DNA from: Goniomonas avonlea
Taxonomy: Eukaryota > Cryptophyceae > Goniomonadida > Goniomonadaceae
DNA: 12,468 nucleotides
Assembly: GCA_003573635.1 (NCBI GenBank)
Contig: QUTJ01031524.1
Location: 1 to 12,468, forward strand
Direction: 5' to 3'
Positions 7,475-12,468 of the stretch are shown in pieces. The notes under the pieces were generated by a model. It was not told where the DNA came from. It worked only from the letters and a program-made list of their open reading frames with translations, and did no database searches. Position 1 is the stretch's first letter. Each line of letters begins with the position of its first letter. The translations under genes were made by a program, and so were the position numbers.

Positions 7475-10400
7475 ATGGGGTGTGGGGCGTCGTCCGCGAC
7501 CGACGCAGGCTCCAAACCAAATGCACCGCCCAAACAGGCCACTGATGAAAGTGCAGAAACGGATGGGGCCACTCACTCCGCTCAGGTCCATTTGAAGGAA
7601 GAGGCGTCGAAAGTAATCGACGCAGAGCCTTCCACGAATGCACCAACGGACGGTAGTCGTAATCAAACGAAACAAAAGCACTGTGCGGAAGTAGCAACCA
7701 GTGTTGAATCCGAAAAGCCCCTTAACGTGTTTGTTGCCCCCCTTGTCCTGCCAGCGAAGGATGAAAAGGAGTCACCATCCAGCACCACTCGCAAAAGTTC
7801 GGGGCGAAAAGGCAGTTTGGGTCGGCGAGGTTCGATCCGACAAAGATCTTTCATGAACTTGCAGGACGAAATCCTCACAAGAGCAAAGGTCCTTCGGCTC
7901 AAGGCCACTGTGGAATGGCAGCCCGAGTATTGTCCAGAAAACGTGATGCCCCCACAGATCACAATCGACACGAGAATCGAGCGATCAACGCGAGTCAGTT
8001 TGCCCATGATCATCGATAGCCAAGCAACAATGTGAGTCCTATTCCTTTTTAAGCAATTAAATTGAAGAGGATCCACAGTCGTAAGACCAAGGTGCTGTGC
8101 ACTATGGGGCCCAAGTGTTGGTCAGCCGAAGGCCTGGCCGCCCTCCTCGACGCCGGCCTCAACGTGGCCCGCTTCAACTTCTCGCACGGGGAGCACGCCG
8201 CTCACCTCGAGGTGCTCGACCGGTTCCGCCAGGTGTGCAAAGAGAAGGACTCGTTCGCGGCCACGCTGCTGGACACCAAGGGGCCCGAGATCCGCACTGC
8301 GATGCTCAAGGATCACGAGGCAATACAGTTGGAAAAGGGACAGCAGGTGATAGTGCGGGCGGTGGGTGCAGAGTACACCTCGTGGGAAGGGTACAAGACC
8401 GACACAGAGACCAAGATCGGGCTGTCGTACGACAAGCTGTGCTCCAGCGTCGCGGTCGGTGGCACCATCTTGCTCGGAGATGGGACCATCAGCCTGCGGG
8501 TGACGGAGATCATTGACGACGTGGAGCTCAGGGCAGAGGTGCTCAACACGGCCAAGCTGGGCGAGCGCAAAAACTGCAACCTTCCGGGTGTCAAGGTGGA
8601 CATTCCTGTGCTGACGGAGAAAGACATCGACGACCTGCAGAACTTTGCGTGCAAGCACAAGATGGACTATGTCGCGGCGTCGTTTGTGCAGAGCGGCGAC
8701 GACGTGCAGCTGATTCGGCGGATCCTGGACGAGGCGGGGGGGCAGCACATCAAGATCATTTCCAAGATTGAGAACCAGGCGGGGCTGACCAACTTTGACG
8801 AGATCCTGCGGTACACGGACGGCGTGATGGTGGCGCGAGGGGACCTGGGGATGGAGATTCCGCCGGAGAAAGTGTGTCTCGCTCAGAAGATGCTCATCAC
8901 CAAGTGCAACGTGGCGGGCAAGTTTGTGGTGACGGCGACGCAGATGCTGGAGTCCATGATCACCAACCCTCGGCCGACGCGGGCCGAGATGACGGACGTG
9001 GCCAACGCTGTGTTTGACGGCACCGACGCCGTCATGCTGAGCGGCGAGACGGCCAACGGGTCGTTTCCTTCTCTTGCTGTGCGCACCATGGCCGCAATTG
9101 TGTCAAACGCCGAGCTTGGTATCGATTATTACGATCAGTATGCCATGATTCGGTACTGGAATACCCTCGGAAACCGCAAGACTCTGTCTCCGGAAGAGTC
9201 TGTGTTTTCCTGCGCCGCCAAAAACGCCATTGATCTGGCTGGTGACACAAACCTCGACGGTGCCATCGATTCCTCCGAGGCAGGGCTCATTATTGTGTTT
9301 AGCGGCTCTGGCCTCGCAGCAAACACCGTCTCTAAGTATCGACCCGTGAGTCCGATCCTGGTTGTGACTGCGTCTCCCGAGGTCGCGCGCCAGACGAGCT
9401 GCGTGTTCGGGCAGTACTCCCTCCTCGTCGACCAGCTCGACGACGCCACAGTGGTCCTGGCCGAGGCCACGGAGTACGCTTGCTCCATCGACCTGCTCAC
9501 CGACGACACCGCTGTCGTGCTCGTTATAGGACAGAGCGCCCCGGACGCCGACGAGCAGCCAGTCATGAAGGTGTTCCGCCATAACGGTGGCCTGGCAGGG
9601 GCGCTCCTTGACACGCCTGCCCCTCCGCTGGGCGAGGCTTGGCACCGGGTCGGGACCCTCACAGTCCGAGCCGCAAAGATTTCAATGCACCACATTCTGC
9701 ATCCGGCCAAGGAGTCAGTCATGTGCGTTGCCGTTGTCCTTGTCTACGCGTTGCGCTCTGCAATGATCACCTCTCGCACAGCAGCACAGCCAGCAGCACC
9801 ACCACCGACCCTGTTGCCTCTCTGTAATGTACGATGCACCACCAAAGCAGGAGTTCGATGGTTCTGTCCCCCCGGTGGCACCTGACATGTTGTGCACAGT
9901 CGTGGGTGCAAGATCTTCTGCACAATGGGGCCCAAGTGCTGGTCCGAGGAGACGCTCGGACACCTGCTCGACGCCGGCCTCAACGTGGCCCGCTTCAACT
10001 TCTCGCACGGGGAGCACGGCGCTCACCTCGAGGTGCTCGACCGGTTCCGCAAGGTGATTGGCATGTTGACTCTTGCGACGCCAGCTTGTCAGCGAGCTCC
10101 ATGGTCGTTGTATCCTTCATCGCGTCCCCCATCTCGAACAGAAATCGACGCGAGAGTGTTGTGCACGTGATGTGCACCTCGAGTAGCACCTGGGTATCTG
10201 ACAAGTTTGGACAGGTGTGTTCGGACAAAAACTCCTTTGCGGCCACGCTGCTGGACACCAAGGGGCCCGAGATCCGCACTGCGATGCTCAAGGATCACGA
10301 GGCAATACAGTTGGAAAAGGGACAGCAGGTGATAGTGCGGGCGGTGGGTGCAGAGTACACCTCGTGGGAAGGGTACAAGACCGACACAGAGACCAAGATC

Positions 10401-12468
10401 GGGCTGTCGTACGACAAACTCTGCCAAAGCGTGGAAGTTGAGAGTCTAATTTTGGTCGCCGATGGGACGATCAGCCTGCGGGTGACGGAGATCATTGACG
10501 ACGTGGAGCTCAGGGCAGAGGTGCTCAACACGGCCAAGCTGGGCGAGCGCAAAAACTGCAACCTTCCGGGTGTCAAGGTGGACATTCCTGTGCTGACGGA
10601 GAAAGACATCGACGACCTGCAGAACTTTGCGTGCAAGCACAAGATGGACTATGTCGCGGCGTCGTTTGTGCAGAGCGGCGACGACGTGCAGCTGATTCGG
10701 CGGATCCTGGACGAGGCGGGGGGGCAGCACATCAAGATCATTTCCAAGATTGAGAACCAGGCGGGGCTGACCAACTTTGACGAGATCCTGCGGTACACGG
10801 ACGGCGTGATGGTGGCGCGAGGGGACCTGGGGATGGAGATTCCGCCGGAGAAAGTGTGTCTCGCTCAGAAGATGCTCATCACCAAGTGCAACGTGGCGGG
10901 CAAGTTTGTGGTGACGGCGACGCAGATGCTGGAGTCCATGATCACCAACCCTCGGCCGACGCGGGCCGAGATGACGGACGTGGCCAACGCTGTGTTTGAC
11001 GGCACCGACGCCGTCATGCTGAGCGGCGAGACGGCCAACGGGGCCTTCTCTGCCGAGTCGGTCACCACCATGGCTGCGATAGTCCGCAATGCTGAAGTTG
11101 GTGTCAACCATTACCAGGTCTACGAGTTCATTCGAGACTTCTCACCAAAACCAATGACGTCTGCTGAGAGTATCGCTGGCTGTGCCGCCAAAAACGTGAT
11201 TGACCTTCAGGCAGGGGCGATTGTCGTGCTGTCGGAGACTGGCCGCCTCCCGCGCCTCATATGCAAGTTTCGCCCGTGCGTGCCTGTCCTGGTTGTCACC
11301 GCAAGTCCCCACGTCGCGCGGCAATGCAACACGGGCTACGCCATGTACGCTTTGCTAGAACCGCCACTGCCATGTGGCTCGTCTCCCCTCGTCAGCGGCG
11401 ACGCCAAGACTCTTGTGAAAGGCGCGCTGCGGCATCTCCTCTCCAGCCGCCTCTGCCCCCCCGGCCGCGACGTGGTTGTCTTCACCGGCACCCGCAGCCC
11501 AGACGCCGACAGCAGCCCCCAGATGCGTGTGCTGTGCACCCCCGGCGACATGACACCGTACGCCGCCCCAGCCGCAGACCACACCATCTCCCTCCGCACC
11601 ACCGCCATCTCGCTTCCGGAGATCTTCAAGCCGGACGCGCCGACCCGCAAGGTGAAGATTGTGTGCACCATGGGGCCCAAGTGCTGGTCCGCGGAGGAGC
11701 TCGGTGCGCTGCTCGACCAAGGCATGAACGTTGCGCGCTTCAACTTCTCGCACGGCGAACACGCCGCGCACCTCGAGGTTCTCGAGCGGTTCCGCCAGGT
11801 GAGCCTCTCCCTCCCTCCGTGTGCCTCCTCCCTCAGTGTGCCTCCTCCCTCAGTGTGCCCGCTCCTTCTGTGCCTTTTCAATCACGAGGTGCAGAGAGCG
11901 AACGAACAACACACAGAGAGAGTGAGAGAGCGGTCCAGCAAGGCGAGGCGACAATTGTCTGAGCGGAGGAAGGGAAACCGCAGCTGACTTTTTGAGTCAA
12001 GGTGGCCTGATGTGCAATGGCAGGCGTGATGCGGCACCACAACTGGTCCTTTGCACCAACTGACCGGCTTGTTTGCGAGCGAACTGAAGCAGAGCAACTC
12101 ACTGACAATCCAGTGGCTGAGGACCCGCGACAATCTTAGTCTCTACAATATTGTGAAAGAACACGCGATTGTAGATCTTGCAAGACTGAATCACATTGGG
12201 AGCCCCCCTCCTCGCGGTGGTTCTGAAAGGCGAATTGTCGAGAGCTCGCTCTGCCCGTACAACTGACACATCGTTGATCTATTATGATCCCGATCTTATT
12301 TCAGTGTTATTGAGATCAAGTTTGTTCTCGCTGATCCCCTCGTTTCCAGGTGTGCAAAGAGAAGGACTCGTTCGCGGCCACGCTGCTGGACACCAAGGGG
12401 CCCGAGATCCGCACTGCGATGCTCAAGGATCACGAGGCAATACAGTTGGAAAAGGGACAGCAGGTGAT
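7475..12468 (+). CDS. N-acylated multi-domain pyruvate kinase (two complete PK domains plus the start of a third), 3' end outside window
   Basis: Exons 7475-8031, 8079-9722, 9900-10053, 10215-11798 and 12350-12468+ join in frame over 1352 visible residues. Pyruvate kinase turns phosphoenolpyruvate and ADP into pyruvate and ATP, the last step of glycolysis. The N-terminus MGCGASS is a strong N-myristoylation plus palmitoylation signal. Residues 105-125 are basic with RKGS, RRGS and RQRS sites. PK1 is about 187-733, PK2 735-1261, PK3 from 1262. PK1 has RFNFSHG (217-223), DTKGPE (251-256), SKIEN (Lys415), ARGDLGME (Asp441) and ATQMLESM (Thr473). PK2 keeps the same set (R765, E804, K963, D989, T1021), so both should be active. 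The Glu in DTKGPE is typical of K+-dependent enzymes. Ordinary pyruvate kinases are about 500 residues and form tetramers from separate chains. The PK2-PK3 junction lies within one uninterrupted exon, so the fusion does not depend on splice prediction. Confidence 0.93.
8032..8078 (+). other. Pyruvate kinase intron 1 (linker to PK1)
   Basis: It runs from gtgagt to gatccacag, 47 bases. It splits an Ile codon (at|t) that is followed directly by Arg and the conserved TKVLCTMGP. An earlier AG (after attgaag) gives the wrong phase. Confidence 0.85.
8257..9060 (+). repeat. Direct repeat copy 1: pyruvate kinase catalytic core (domain 1)
   Basis: It matches 10239-11042 at a constant offset of 1982 bases. 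By eye, 8257-8435 and 8488-9060 are identical to the partner base for base; only 8436-8487 differs, without any length change. Similarity stops abruptly after 9060. Confidence 0.93.
9723..9899 (+). other. Pyruvate kinase intron 2 (linker between PK1 and PK2)
   Basis: It runs from gtgcgt to gtgcacag, 177 bases. It splits an Ile codon (at|t) followed by Arg, exactly as intron 1 does before PK1. If kept in the mRNA, the frame stays open for 54 codons and stops at 9883-9885, which would release a single-domain enzyme. Confidence 0.85.
10054..10214 (+). other. Pyruvate kinase intron 3 (inside PK2)
   Basis: It runs from gtgatt to ttggacag, 161 bases, phase 0 between RFRK and VCSDKNSF. Domain 1 has no intron at this point. 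Confidence 0.88.
10239..11042 (+). repeat. Direct repeat copy 2: pyruvate kinase catalytic core (domain 2)
   Basis: This is the partner of 8257-9060. Synonymous sites are identical too, so the similarity is recent at the DNA level and not only protein conservation. Flanking coding sequence on both sides is clearly diverged. Confidence 0.93.
11799..12349 (+). other. Pyruvate kinase intron 4 (inside PK3), 551 bases
   Basis: It runs from gtgagc to gtttccag, phase 0 between RFRQ and VCKEKDSF, the same site as intron 3. It starts with a pyrimidine-rich part containing a 17-base tandem repeat, then ordinary mixed sequence. It also has a 17-base match to the RCC1/PK promoter (12035-12051). No further exon is seen in it. 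Confidence 0.85.
11819..11859 (+). repeat. 17-base tandem repeat in pyruvate kinase intron 4
   Basis: Two exact units of gtgtgcctcctccctca (11819-11835 and 11836-11852) are followed by a partial third. It is a pyrimidine-rich minisatellite inside an intron. Confidence 0.85.
12346..12468 (+). repeat. Direct repeat copy 3: start of the pyruvate kinase catalytic core (domain 3), cut by window edge
   Basis: All 123 bases match 8229-8351 of domain 1 exactly, at an offset of 4117. This includes the stretch coding VCKEKDSF, where domain 2 differs. Confidence 0.92.

Noticed and set aside
9639-10057. Two separate tandem pyruvate kinase genes instead of a fusion
   Set aside because: There is no stop before the predicted donor at 9723, no start codon with N-terminal leader before PK2, and the splice joins PK1 to PK2 in frame at the same codon type as the first linker. 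The uninterrupted PK2-PK3 junction supports fusion. Only cDNA can fully exclude it.
9834-10214. Extension of the PK2 open frame upstream through 9834-10214 as coding sequence
   Set aside because: This frame gives no pyruvate kinase motifs before 10215. The true N-terminal part of PK2 is in another frame at 9900-10053 and is joined by a clear GT-AG intron.
8122-11111. Long minus-strand open frames opposite the pyruvate kinase domains (up to about 220 codons)
   Set aside because: They mirror the GC-rich codon pattern of the plus-strand gene, appear in the same form opposite both repeats, and have no recognisable domains.

Overview
The window looks like nuclear DNA of an intron-rich single-celled eukaryote (a protist or alga). 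The genes are split by GT-AG introns of two size classes: many of 43-50 bases, and others of 130-550 bases full of low-complexity sequence. There are no bacterial operon features. The gene content is a plasma-membrane P3A H+-ATPase, a plant-type SGNH carbohydrate esterase, an F-box/RCC1 propeller protein and a pyruvate kinase fusion. This fits a protist better than an animal or fungus, but I cannot name the lineage. All exon models were built by eye from splice signals, reading phase and protein-family motifs.

Layout. (1) Minus strand, 3911 down to 207 and off the left edge: a P3A-type proton-pump ATPase in at least 13 exons, 555 codons visible, lacking the C-terminal part. (2) A 200-base divergent promoter region (3912-4111). 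(3) Plus strand, 4112-5094: a six-exon, 250-residue SASA/DUF303 carbohydrate esterase. (4) A convergent spacer, 5095-5420. (5) Minus strand, 7218-5421: a three-exon, 454-residue F-box-like plus seven-repeat RCC1 protein. (6) A 256-base divergent promoter region with two neighbouring perfect inverted repeats. (7) Plus strand, 7475 to the right edge: an N-acylated, multi-domain pyruvate kinase.

The pyruvate kinase gene is the most unusual item. A single reading frame, joined over well-supported introns, carries an N-terminal Met-Gly-Cys-Gly acylation signal, a basic serine-rich segment, two complete pyruvate kinase domains and the start of a third. All catalytic residues I checked are kept in both complete domains. 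Long stretches of domains 1 and 2 are identical at the nucleotide level (blocks of 179 and 573 bases), and the visible core of domain 3 is identical to domain 1 over 123 bases. The N-terminal edges and the C-terminal (regulatory) domains have diverged freely. Domain 1 lacks an intron that domains 2 and 3 have at exactly the same codon boundary, and it alone has a 12-residue EF-hand-like loop in its C-domain. This pattern points to ongoing homogenisation of the catalytic core with independent evolution of the regulatory parts.

The four genes do not form an obvious pathway. A possible functional link, which is inference only, is that a membrane-anchored glycolytic ATP producer lies near a gene for a plasma-membrane ATP consumer.
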